Below, piece after piece: positions 24,675 through 31,610 of a stretch of 35,486 nt of DNA. Location of the stretch: the NCBI GenBank assembly GCA_045596605.1, contig JAZOCR010000118.1, positions 1 to 35,486 of the forward strand, in the 5' to 3' direction. Below the pieces are notes generated by a model. It had not been told where the DNA came from. It saw only the letters and a program-made list of their open reading frames with translations, and made no database searches. How positions within the stretch are numbered: the stretch's first letter is position 1; every line of letters starts with the position of its first letter. The position numbers and the translations under genes were made by a program. The DNA comes from SIG622 sp045596605 (lineage in GTDB: Bacteria > Bacillota > Clostridia > Oscillospirales > CAG-382).

Positions 24675-25409
24675 TTATTTATATATAATATTTCCTTGAC
24701 ATTCAGCATCACCATCAATTGCTTTACATTCAATATTGCCGCCACATTTAACGTTACCGTTTATGTCATCGCCACAAGCAACATATCCACCACATTGAAG
24801 ATTGCCGTTGACTGAATCGCCACAACCGACATTGCCGCCACAATTAACATTACCGTTGACTGAATCGCCACAAGCGACATTTCCGTTAGCTTTTACATTA
24901 CCGTTTATATCACCCTTGCAAGAAATATTATTTTTACATTCTTTTATATCACCGTTGATTTCATTACATTCAATTTGTCCGCCGGCTATTACATCACCGT
25001 TAATACTTGAATCACAGTAAATATTACCATAGACTTCGACTTTAAAATATTGCCGTGTTGTTTCGTTGCAGTTTTTTGGGAAAGTTATATCTATCGTTTT
25101 ATCTAAGTCATCGACAAGCATAACTTTCTTGCCTCTGGCAACTACAACACGGAAAGTATCATCGTCCCGAAGCGGAAACTGTCCACAAACATCGTTAACG
25201 AAGGGTTCTCTTCCGAATAATTCATCTATACTTATCTCAAATATATCGGCAAGCTTTGGAATTAAACTGATATCCGGACAACACTGTGCCGACTCCCATT
25301 TAGATACCGACTGATTGGTTACTCCTAACCTTTGAGCAAGCTCCTCTTGTGTTAAGCCTTGCTTTTTTCTATAAAAACAAATAGTGTCATTCAACTTAAG
25401 GTTATCCAT
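24675..25409 (-). CDS. XRE-family regulator fused to a cysteine-ladder beta-solenoid
   Basis: 244 residues. Residues 6-62 are a Cro/C1-type helix-turn-helix (LTQEELAQRLGVTNQSVSKW). Residues 70-125 form a beta-rich linker. From about 130 the chain is a repeat of 16 residues with NG(N/D) once per turn. Cysteines at 132, 148, 164, 180, 196, 212 and 228 are spaced exactly 16 apart. A second set lies at 158, 190, 206, 222 and 237, with Ala174 filling the gap. This should stack as two cysteine columns on a bactofilin-like or hexapeptide-like solenoid. Polymer formation, metal binding or redox sensing are all possible; none is shown by the sequence. A palindrome at its start site suggests autoregulation. 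There is no signal peptide, so it acts in the cytoplasm. Confidence 0.9.
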   Translation of the reverse strand: MDNLKLNDTICFYRKKQGLTQEELAQRLGVTNQSVSKWESAQCCPDISLIPKLADIFEISIDELFGREPFVNDVCGQFPLRDDDTFRVVVARGKKVMLVDDLDKTIDITFPKNCNETTRQYFKVEVYGNIYCDSSINGDVIAGGQIECNEINGDIKECKNNISCKGDINGNVKANGNVACGDSVNGNVNCGGNVGCGDSVNGNLQCGGYVACGDDINGNVKCGGNIECKAIDGDAECQGNIIYK

Positions 25410-25432
25410 AAGTACGCTCCTTTATTTTTTCT

Positions 25433-25442
25433 TGTAGCTACA
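25433..25442. promoter_or_regulatory. Palindrome at the XRE start site
   Basis: TGTAGCTACA is a perfect 10-bp palindrome just downstream of the -10 and overlaps the expected transcription start. It is a candidate operator for the XRE protein (inference). Confidence 0.45.
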
Positions 25443-25447
25443 CTTAT

Positions 25448-25476
25448 ATTTTAAAAGAAAAAATCTAATAAGTCAA
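25448..25476 (-). promoter_or_regulatory. Promoter of the XRE regulator gene
   Basis: On the minus strand TTGACT, 17-bp spacer, TAAAAT, about 38 bases before the ATG. Confidence 0.75.
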
Positions 25477-25575
25477 TAACGCAGTTGTTGGCTTCTTCCA
25501 ACTTAGAGTTGATTTGTATGCTAACAGTTTTACATAATATAAGTAACAAAATGATTTCATCCATATTATAGCACA

Positions 25576-25604
25576 AGCATAGCATAAATCTGTTGAATTT
25601 TCAA
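25576..25604 (-). promoter_or_regulatory. Possible repeat-borne promoter upstream of the XRE gene
   Basis: On the minus strand TTGAAA (25599-25604) from repeat copy B, 17-bp spacer, TATGCT (25576-25581). A TATAAT with extended TGC lies further on at 25565-25570 but at the wrong distance from this -35. It could give a longer XRE transcript. Confidence 0.4.
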
Positions 25605-25675
25605 GTGAAGTATTCGCCTTGTATTGAGAATCAGAAATGAAATCGTGCTGCGCACGATGAAATCCTCACCTTTTT
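25596..25675. repeat. Palindromic intergenic repeat, copy B
   Basis: It begins AATTTTCAAGTGAAGTATTC like copy A, then has ATGAAATCGTGC-type links around the stem ATCGTGC-TGC-GCACGAT (25642-25658) and ends ATGAAATCCTCACC before a T-run. The rest of the gene-free stretch 25410-25764 holds the XRE promoter and operator; 25676-25764 shows nothing I recognise. Confidence 0.65.
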
Positions 25676-25764
25676 TGCAGAGAGTACACTAACCGCTTGG
25701 CGGTGATGGCACTAAAAATATCCGCGACCTACCGGACTTTTAACGCCATGCTTGCAAACGAAGT

Positions 25765-26025
25765 CTATGTAATGATTCTATATTCCCAACATTCAACTTT
25801 CTCGTCCTTGAACGTGCCCTTCCAAGTGACAACAAAGTGTTGATTATGATCTGAAGAAAAAAATGAAATGTTGTCTCCATGAGGGAAATCTTGTCCAAAA
25901 ACTTTGGTTTTGATAGTAAATAGGGATTTTTCGATATCAATTTTATGCTTTAATACTTTGAAGTTCTTGTCATTTAAGGTTATGTTATAATGCTGTTTGA
26001 TTTTCTCTATTCTGTTATCCTTCAT
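25765..26025 (-). CDS. Small hypothetical protein
   Basis: 86 residues, charged and without a signal peptide or membrane segment (MKDNRIEKIKQHYNITLNDK...). The ATG lies 4 bases after the stop of the four-helix-bundle gene, and the only AGGAG is about 16 nt upstream, inside that gene. The composition looks like a real protein and the tight spacing suggests translation coupled to the upstream gene. I do not recognise a family. Confidence 0.5.
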   Translation of the reverse strand: MKDNRIEKIKQHYNITLNDKNFKVLKHKIDIEKSLFTIKTKVFGQDFPHGDNISFFSSDHNQHFVVTWKGTFKDEKVECWEYRIIT

Positions 26026-26029
26026 GTGT

Positions 26030-26377
26030 CTATTTCGTGCTCTCCTTCGCCGTATTGATAGAAGCTATCAAAATTCTTTTCACCTCAACACACCTATCCA
26101 AAATCGTTTTATCGTGATAATATCCGCTCTCAATCAAAAGCTCAAGCCAATATGCTGTTTCGGAGCACTCCTTAAGGGCAATATGTAACTTTGCCACAAA
26201 ATCCGCCTTTCCGTGAGCGTAAAATGCCTCGCGAATATTCGCGCCAATACTCGTTCCCGAACGCAAAAACTGATTGATCAGTGCACTTTCACACTTCGCC
26301 TCTCGCAACATCTTGCAAGCGCGAATAACCTCTAAAGCAAACGCTTTCGATTTTATCATTAAAGGACTTTCTGACAT
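26030..26377 (-). CDS. Four-helix-bundle protein (S23/IVP-like)
   Basis: 115 residues, all helical. Typical motifs are LINQFLRSGTSIGANIREA and FVAKLHIALKECSETAYWLE, matching the TIGR02436 family of four-helix proteins first seen in intervening sequences of 23S rRNA genes. Free-standing copies are common and their role is poorly known. AAGGAG precedes the start and a consensus promoter lies at 26408-26436 (-). It is the first gene of a probable two-gene unit in a repeat-rich region. Confidence 0.88.
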   Translation of the reverse strand: MSESPLMIKSKAFALEVIRACKMLREAKCESALINQFLRSGTSIGANIREAFYAHGKADFVAKLHIALKECSETAYWLELLIESGYYHDKTILDRCVEVKRILIASINTAKESTK

Positions 26378-26407
26378 ATTACTTTTCTCCTTACTTGACT
26401 TTACTCC

Positions 26408-26436
26408 ATTATACCATAAACTTTATTACTTTTCAA
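26408..26436 (-). promoter_or_regulatory. Promoter of the four-helix-bundle gene
   Basis: On the minus strand TTGAAA, 17-bp spacer, TATAAT, about 30 bases before the ATG. Confidence 0.9.
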
Positions 26437-26443
26437 CCTAATA

Positions 26444-26477
26444 TAATAAAAAAAGCTTTTCACCTCGGCGAAAAGCT
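26444..26477 (-). terminator. Terminator behind tRNA-Gln, copy of a hairpin repeat
   Basis: AGCTTTTC/GAAAAGCT (26454-26461 with 26470-26477), followed on the minus strand by TTTTTTTATTATA. On the plus strand it is followed by ACCTTACTTCTTCACT, which parallels the hairpin at 23896-23923. Confidence 0.85.
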
Positions 26478-26515
26478 ACCTTACTTCTTCACTATTCACT
26501 ATTACTTATTACCTT

Positions 26516-26610
26516 GCCAAAAATCTTCTCGGACGGATTTAGTGAAAAGTGAAAAGTGAAGAGTGAAAAGGTAAAAATCTCCCCGAACTTCGTCCGAGAA
26601 GATTTTTGGC
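26516..26610. repeat. 20-bp perfect inverted repeat abutting tRNA-Gln, with a 7-bp tandem core
   Basis: The arms 26516-26535 and 26591-26610 are perfect complements (GCCAAAAATCTTC...). The right arm includes the CCA end and discriminator base of the tRNA. The 55-bp loop contains (AGTGAAA) repeated four times with one change (26541-26570). The processed tRNA transcript would carry this long hairpin in its trailer. Confidence 0.75.
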
Positions 26611-26682
26611 TGGGGTGGTTGGGCTCGAACCAACGAAATGCAGGAGTCAAAGTCCTGTGCCTTACCACTTGGCGACACCCCA
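26607..26682 (-). tRNA. tRNA-Gln (anticodon TTG)
   Basis: The minus-strand sequence folds as a tRNA: acceptor TGGGGTG/CACCCCA, D-arm with AGTGGTAAGGC, anticodon stem CAGGA/TCCTG around loop CTTTGAC with anticodon TTG, and T-arm GTTGG-TTCGAGC-CCAAC. The 3' CCA is encoded (26607-26609). Length is 76 nt with CCA. A perfect promoter lies just upstream. Confidence 0.96.
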
Positions 26683-26706
26683 ATATTTATTTTAAATGAT
26701 GGTGAT

Positions 26707-26735
26707 ATTATATAACAAATTTTCCCTTTTGTCAA
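26707..26735 (-). promoter_or_regulatory. Consensus promoter of tRNA-Gln
   Basis: On the minus strand TTGACA, 17-bp spacer, TATAAT, ending 24 bases before the tRNA. The -35 overlaps an inverted repeat TTTTCCC/GGGAAAA that may also stop transcription from the SRP RNA gene. Confidence 0.95.
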
Positions 26736-26755
26736 GGGGAAAACTCCTTAGTATA

Positions 26756-27057
26756 CCGGATACAGAATAAGATCACACACCCGAAAATCGAATTTTCCCA
26801 AAGTGCGCCACTCGCAAGGTCTGCTCAACGCAGGCACTCCTGCGGCACATCACAACGCACTGCTTAATGCTGCTTGGTTCCCCACCTGACATGGTTCACA
26901 GGGTGTAATTGCGCAGGACCCGCATCTCAACACAGAAGCCTTGCGCAGCCTTCACTTTGAAAAAATCCTCAAATCGGGAATTAGTCCCTGCTGTAGCGGA
27001 TTGCAGGTACAGGGCTCCGCTAAGTCCCCGATTAGTGTGACCTTATTCCGTATCCGG
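26756..27057 (-). ncRNA. ffs: SRP RNA (large, Alu-containing type)
   Basis: The minus strand contains the helix 8 core between 26867 and 26892: ATGTCAGGT, then a GGAA tetraloop closed by GG/CC, then AAGCAGCAT. The ends CCGGATACGGAATAAG and CTTATTCTGTATCCGG pair to close a long rod of about 302 nt, as in Bacillota scRNA with an Alu domain. AGCGGAGCCCTGTACCTGC near the 5' end fits the Alu region of clostridial SRP RNAs. It works with Ffh in membrane targeting. The closing pairs next to the tetraloop are GG/CC instead of the usual CC/GG. Ends are set from the terminal helix and may be off by a few bases. Confidence 0.92.
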
Positions 27058-27064
27058 TCAAGAT

Positions 27065-27093
27065 AGTATAGCATATATTTTCTGAAAAATCAA
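27065..27093 (-). promoter_or_regulatory. Promoter of the SRP RNA gene
   Basis: On the minus strand TTGATT, 17-bp spacer, TATACT with an extended TGC just before it. The expected start coincides with the 5' end of the RNA near 27057. Confidence 0.85.
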
Positions 27094-27206
27094 GTACAGA
27101 ATTTAAAATTGCCCAAAGTTCAGTTTTTTAAATGCTACAGTATATGAAATTAATATCTTTATTGTGCAGAATTAACAGTTTAGAAACAAGGAATTTTCCA
27201 TAACTG

Positions 27207-27235
27207 TTGAAAAAAGTCGAATTATATTGTATAAT
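27207..27235 (+). promoter_or_regulatory. Promoter of the glycosidase-amidase gene
   Basis: TTGAAA (27207-27212), 17-bp spacer, TATAAT (27230-27235). The leader to the ATG at 27385 is about 143 bases. Confidence 0.85.
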
Positions 27236-27332
27236 GTAATACAGTAACTTTACTTTGCTTTATGAATATTATGCTGCTTTTTACAGTAATTATGTAAAAG
27301 CGGACTATACGCTATGAGTTTAAAGGAATATA

Positions 27333-27352
27333 ACCGGTAAATTTTTACCGGT
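27333..27352 (+). other. Leader hairpin before the glycosidase-amidase gene
   Basis: ACCGGTAA/TTACCGGT (27333-27340 with 27345-27352) forms an 8-bp stem with a 4-nt loop, 16 bases before the AAAGGA ribosome binding site. Its role is unknown; a 5' stability or regulatory element is possible. Confidence 0.5.
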
Positions 27353-27384
27353 CAGTGGCTATTTGCCGAAAGGAACTATGCAGA

Positions 27385-30300
27385 ATGAAAAAAGGATTCG
27401 GAAGTATAAACAAATCTGGGCTTATTATGCCGGTTGCAGTTACATGCGCAACGCTGATTCTTTCAGCTATTCTTGCGGTTGTATTTTTTAATATATCAAG
27501 GAATGCTGCACAGAATGCGTCAGGTGCGGAAAACAACGATGCTGCACAGGTGCAGGGCACGCAGAATGACGTGAGTGAAAAGGATAAAACTGTGCTTGCT
27601 CTTGATAACGACGAGCTTCGTGGTGTGTGGGTTGCGTCTATCGGAAATCTTAATTACCCAAGTAAAAAGGAGCTTTCAAAAGAGGAGCTTCAGAAAGAGA
27701 TTGATGCAATACTTGATACTTGCATTGAGGTAGGCTTTAATACGGTATTCTTCCAGGTGAGACCTGCAGGAGATGCACTTTACGAGTCGGAAATCTTCCC
27801 ATGGTCTGAGTATGTGTCAGGTACGCAAGGAATGGCGCCCGACGGAGAATTTGACAGCCTTGCATATATGCTTGATGAAGCGGAGAAGCGGGGAATAGCT
27901 GTTCACGCCTGGGTAAATCCTTTCAGAATAACAAACGGTAGTCCGTCAAAGCCTGAGACTGACGTAAGCCTTCTTTCGGAAAACAACCCGGCAAGAATCC
28001 ATCCGGAATACACGGTTGCTTACGCCGACGGCAAGCTTTACTACAATCCCGGTGAGCCCGGTGCGAGAGCACTTGTGATTTCGGGAATTACCGAGCTTTG
28101 CACAAAATATCCAAAGCTTGCGGGCATACATATTGACGACTATTTCTATCCTTATCCATCAGGAGACGGGCAGTTTGATGATTCCGACACCTATGCACAA
28201 TACGGTGGTGGTATGGCACTTGCTGACTGGCGCAGAAACAACGTAAATACCTTTGTAAAAGAGGTTTATACGGCAGTTAAGGAAGTAAGCACAGACCTTC
28301 GTTTTGGCGTTTCACCTTTCGGCATCTGGGCTAACAGCACATCTGATACATACGTAAAGGGCAGTGAGACTGCGGGGCTTGAAGCCTATAATGTTCTTTA
28401 CTGTGACGCACTTGCGTGGGCAGAGGGTGGATATGTGGATTATATTGTTCCACAGCTTTACTGGAGCTTTGACACGGCGGCCGCTCCCTTTGATACCCTT
28501 GCAAGATGGTGGAATGCAAACCTTGACGGCACGGGGGTTGACCTTTATATTGGTCACGGAGCATATAAGGCTGCGGACTACGGTAAAAACGAAATTCCGA
28601 TGCAGGTGGAATTTGCAAGAGCACTTCTTACCTACAAGGGAAGCGTTATGTACGGCTATGCGGATATAGTTAAGAATACCGCAAATCTCAAGGATGGTCT
28701 TAAAAACTGTTTTTCTGTCGGAGTGAAATATGATGAGGATTCTGCCGCTGAGGAAAAGAAGCCGGAAGTAAATTTCCCGGCGACACCCAATACAAAGGAT
28801 GATTCGACCTATATTCTCGGTTCTTCTGACCCTGAAAATCCTCTTACTGTAAACGGGGACAAGGTATCAAGAACCAAGGACGGATATTTTTCCTACTATA
28901 CATATCTTGCCAACGGAAGAAACAATATAGAAATAAAGGCAAACGACAGCTCTATCGGATATACTATAAATAAGGTGTCGGGAACTAATTCATCTGCGCC
29001 CACCGAAATGGCAGGCTTTGAAATAACCGACGTGTATCCGTCAAAGGAAACATGGCTTTCACCGGGCGATACGGTAAACGTGTCCTGCAGTGCGCCGGCA
29101 GGAAGTAAGGTCACTGCTAAAATAGGCGGTATAACAATAAACCTTAAACCCACCTTATACAGTGCGACTACTGCAAAGAATTATAAAGAAGTATATACCG
29201 GAAGTGTTACTATCCCCACAACCTTTGCCCCTGAACGTGGTGAGGCTGATATAGGAACGCTGATATTCTATGCACAGAAAAATGGAAAGAGCGCACAGAA
29301 GAGTGCTTCGCTTATAAAACAGCTTGGCAAGGGTGCGCTTATATACGCAGAAGTTAAAAACGATTATTCATATTTCAAAATTGCACCGGACTCCTCATTC
29401 TATGAGGACCCCACACCTGCATCTATCGGCATGAGAGACTACATTGTTGGTTATATTGACGGGTACTATAAGCTGAGATGTGGGTATTACGTTTCCGAGG
29501 ATAACGTAAATGTTGTCAAAGGCGATGCTCTTTACGACAATAAAATTTTAAGTGCAGTAGTGGAGGCAAGTGTTAAGGATACTACCAATAATCTTAACAA
29601 TCACACGGATATCCGCTTCAGTGTTCTTGAAAACGTGCCGGTGAACGTAACTACGCTAAAGGATAAGATAACCATAACCTTCTTTAATACCAACACCGCC
29701 TTTATTCCTACGGTACAAATTGCGAAAAATCCGCTTGTAAAGGAATGTTCCGGAAAGGCAGTTGGCGGCAACGTAGTTTACGAGGTAACTCTTATTGCTG
29801 CAGAAAACTACTACGGCTTCAATACGGTTTATGAGGACGGAATGATAATTTTCAGGCTCAACAATCCGCAGTCACTTGCGCAGGGGGATAAACCTCTTGA
29901 GGGTAAAACTATAATTGTTGATGCAGGACACGGCGGAACCGATATAGGTGCACCGGGACCTTCAAGTATCAAAACATCGCTTCACGAGGCTGACCTTAAT
30001 CTTTCCATCGCTCTTGCACTTCGTGACAAGCTTCATTCTCTCGGTGCTACGGTGGTTATGATTCGTGATACTGACGTTACTGTTGACTTATATGCAAGAA
30101 TAGACATCCTTGCTTCAATGATACCGGATATGGCTATATCCGTTCATCAGAATTCAGTGGCGGGAACGGTAAATGCTTCAAAGGTACGGGGATATCTTGG
30201 ACTTTATTCCGACTGCGCAGGCATAATGCTTGCAAATGCTGTTTCGGATACCGTCTGCACACAGCTTTCAAGATATCAGCGTCCGACTGCATATCAGATG

Positions 30301-30477
30301 CTTGCGGTTGCAAGAAATCACAGATACCCCTCAACTCTTTGTGAGATGAGCTTTATATGTAACGTAGAGGAATTCCAGTGGACGATTTCTCCCGGAAACT
30401 ACGAGAGAAGTGCAGATGCACTTGCAAACGGAATACTTGAATTTTACAACAGACAGGCGAAGTATCTGGAATACTAA
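27385..30477 (+). CDS. Membrane-anchored GHL10 glycosidase fused to N-acetylmuramoyl-L-alanine amidase
   Basis: 1030 residues from the ATG at 27385 (AAAGGA 10 nt upstream; the in-frame ATG at 27355 lacks a site). A hydrophobic segment near 12-36 is a signal anchor. Residues about 75-400 are a GHL10 (DUF187/YngK-type) barrel: LRGVWVASIGNLNYP, GFNTVFFQVRPAGDALYES, HAWVNPFR, and GIHIDDYFYP with Asp251-Asp252. The middle (about 420-830) is beta-rich and poorly recognised. Residues 840-1020 are an Amidase_3 domain: DAGHGG (His849), LHEADLN, SVHQNS and CEMSFICN supply the zinc ligands and the catalytic glutamate. The amidase removes stem peptides from peptidoglycan; the GHL10 domain probably cuts glycan strands. 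The protein should act outside the membrane in wall remodelling or cell separation. Confidence 0.93.
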   Translation: MKKGFGSINKSGLIMPVAVTCATLILSAILAVVFFNISRNAAQNASGAENNDAAQVQGTQNDVSEKDKTVLALDNDELRGVWVASIGNLNYPSKKELSKEELQKEIDAILDTCIEVGFNTVFFQVRPAGDALYESEIFPWSEYVSGTQGMAPDGEFDSLAYMLDEAEKRGIAVHAWVNPFRITNGSPSKPETDVSLLSENNPARIHPEYTVAYADGKLYYNPGEPGARALVISGITELCTKYPKLAGIHIDDYFYPYPSGDGQFDDSDTYAQYGGGMALADWRRNNVNTFVKEVYTAVKEVSTDLRFGVSPFGIWANSTSDTYVKGSETAGLEAYNVLYCDALAWAEGGYVDYIVPQLYWSFDTAAAPFDTLARWWNANLDGTGVDLYIGHGAYKAADYGKNEIPMQVEFARALLTYKGSVMYGYADIVKNTANLKDGLKNCFSVGVKYDEDSAAEEKKPEVNFPATPNTKDDSTYILGSSDPENPLTVNGDKVSRTKDGYFSYYTYLANGRNNIEIKANDSSIGYTINKVSGTNSSAPTEMAGFEITDVYPSKETWLSPGDTVNVSCSAPAGSKVTAKIGGITINLKPTLYSATTAKNYKEVYTGSVTIPTTFAPERGEADIGTLIFYAQKNGKSAQKSASLIKQLGKGALIYAEVKNDYSYFKIAPDSSFYEDPTPASIGMRDYIVGYIDGYYKLRCGYYVSEDNVNVVKGDALYDNKILSAVVEASVKDTTNNLNNHTDIRFSVLENVPVNVTTLKDKITITFFNTNTAFIPTVQIAKNPLVKECSGKAVGGNVVYEVTLIAAENYYGFNTVYEDGMIIFRLNNPQSLAQGDKPLEGKTIIVDAGHGGTDIGAPGPSSIKTSLHEADLNLSIALALRDKLHSLGATVVMIRDTDVTVDLYARIDILASMIPDMAISVHQNSVAGTVNASKVRGYLGLYSDCAGIMLANAVSDTVCTQLSRYQRPTAYQMLAVARNHRYPSTLCEMSFICNVEEFQWTISPGNYERSADALANGILEFYNRQAKYLEY

Positions 30478-30498
30478 TAATAATTCGGAATTAACGAC

Positions 30499-30762
30499 GA
30501 AAAAGTCGTAAGACTTTTTCTTACATCCGAAGAATTTGATTTGCAAATTCTTCCTACACGATGTAATAAAGATAAAAGTTAGGAAAATTCTTTCTGTGAT
30601 TTAAAACCAAGACGAACTTTACAAAAGATGTTTATTTGAATTAACACCCGATACGCTCCGCAGGATTTGCAAAGCAAACCGAGGAGCGTATCTGATATTA
30701 AAATTCTTTGCTGAGCTTTCTTATAAGAAAGCGAGCGAGGGTGTGGGGCGAGCAGCCCCACA
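30499..30762 (+). other. Hairpin cluster in the 301-base gap before endonuclease III
   Basis: Five separate stems: GAAAAAGTC-GTAA-GACTTTTTC (30499-30520), GAAGAATTTG/CAAATTCTTC (30529-30553), ATACGCTCC/GGAGCGTAT (30651-30691), the palindrome GCTTTCTTATAAGAAAGC (30715-30732) and TGTGGGGC/GCCCCACA (30742-30762). The first could act as terminator of the upstream gene. I see no protein-coding signal in the gap. Confidence 0.6.
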
Positions 30763-30778
30763 TACAATGAGGTTTAAA

Positions 30779-31429
30779 ATGAAAAAAGAAACCAAGGTAA
30801 AAAAGATTATAGAAATACTGAAAGAGCTTTATCCAGATGCTCAGTGTTCTCTTGAATATTACGGAGAACCGTGGAAGCTTCTTGTATGCGCAAGGCTTTC
30901 GGCACAGTGCACTGACGAGAGGGTAAACATAGTAAGCAAGGATTTGTTCAGAGCATTTCCTACCCTTGAAGCTATGGCAAATGGGGAGCTATCGGAAATA
31001 GAGAAACACATAAAATCCTGCGGTCTTTACCGTGGCAAAGCCAAAAGCATAAAGGAAGCCTGTAATCAGATAATTGAGAATTTTGACGGCAGGGTGCCGG
31101 ATGATATGGAGGGCTTGCTCTCCCTTTCGGGCGTCGGAAGAAAAATCGCCAATCTTATTCTCGGTGACGTTTACGGCAAAGGCGGAATTGTGGCAGATAC
31201 CCATTGTATGAGAATTACAAACCGCCTCGGACTCTGCGAAAAAAGTGAGCCGCTTCACGTCGAGCGCACTCTCGACCCGATTGTGCCAAAATCCGAGCAG
31301 TCGGATATGTGCCACAGACTTGTAAATTTCGGAAGAGATATATGCTGTGCGAGAAATCCTAAGTGTGAAGCTTGCCCGATGAAAAAGAACAAAATATGCC
31401 CTTATAAGCCTGAAAAAAGCCAAAAATGA
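30779..31429 (+). CDS. nth: Endonuclease III (base excision DNA glycosylase/AP lyase)
   Basis: 216 residues from the ATG at 30779, where GAGG is 6 nt upstream; the ATG at 30743 lies inside a hairpin. The helix-hairpin-helix LSGVGRKIA contains the catalytic Lys122, and VADTH contains Asp140. A C-terminal [4Fe-4S] loop is present: Cys189, Cys196, Cys199 and Cys207. The last spacing is seven residues rather than the usual five. The enzyme removes oxidised pyrimidines from DNA. It is slightly longer in the cluster loop but otherwise standard. It is separated from the heat-shock operon by 181 bases with its own promoter. Confidence 0.95.
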   Translation: MKKETKVKKIIEILKELYPDAQCSLEYYGEPWKLLVCARLSAQCTDERVNIVSKDLFRAFPTLEAMANGELSEIEKHIKSCGLYRGKAKSIKEACNQIIENFDGRVPDDMEGLLSLSGVGRKIANLILGDVYGKGGIVADTHCMRITNRLGLCEKSEPLHVERTLDPIVPKSEQSDMCHRLVNFGRDICCARNPKCEACPMKKNKICPYKPEKSQK

Positions 31430-31492
31430 CTGATTTTTGAGCATTGGAATTTCAATTCACGGAATATTAACAATAAAAATTCAAATAAGCTA

Positions 31493-31521
31493 TTGACAAA
31501 ATAGTGAAATGGTGGTAAAGT
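31493..31521 (+). promoter_or_regulatory. Promoter of the hrcA operon
   Basis: TTGACA (31493-31498), 17-bp spacer, TAAAGT (31516-31521). The CIRCE operator starts 7 bp downstream, covering the transcription start. Confidence 0.8.
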
Positions 31522-31528
31522 CATACTG

Positions 31529-31555
31529 TTAGCACTCAGACGCAACGAGTGCTAA
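31529..31555. promoter_or_regulatory. CIRCE operator (HrcA binding site)
   Basis: TTAGCACTC - 9 bp - GAGTGCTAA, a perfect match to the CIRCE consensus. HrcA, encoded by the next gene, binds it and represses the operon until heat shock. Confidence 0.98.
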
Positions 31556-31610
31556 ATGAGTGTGACTTTATTTTATGCCGCAAGTGGAAAGAGAATGTGA
31601 GGTGTAAGCA

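Noticed and set aside
24690..25022. 48-bp periodic DNA repeat that resembles a CRISPR array
   Set aside because: The period is 16 codons in frame, the units are degenerate, and there are no unique spacers; it encodes the solenoid of the XRE fusion protein.
26030..26377. Four-helix-bundle protein as the Avd partner of a diversity-generating retroelement
   Set aside because: No reverse transcriptase, template repeat or variable repeat is present nearby; the sequence fits the free-standing S23/IVP-like family.
26516..26682. Attachment site of an integrated element at tRNA-Gln
   Set aside because: The inverted repeat contains only the last four tRNA bases, there is no direct duplicate of the tRNA 3' end, and no integrase gene is visible.
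26492..26735. Two small minus-strand open frames
   Set aside because: Both run through the tRNA-Gln gene and its inverted repeat, so they cannot be real proteins.
26756..27057. tmRNA
   Set aside because: There is no tRNA-like end or tag reading frame; the GTCAG...GGAA...AGCAG core and paired ends identify SRP RNA.
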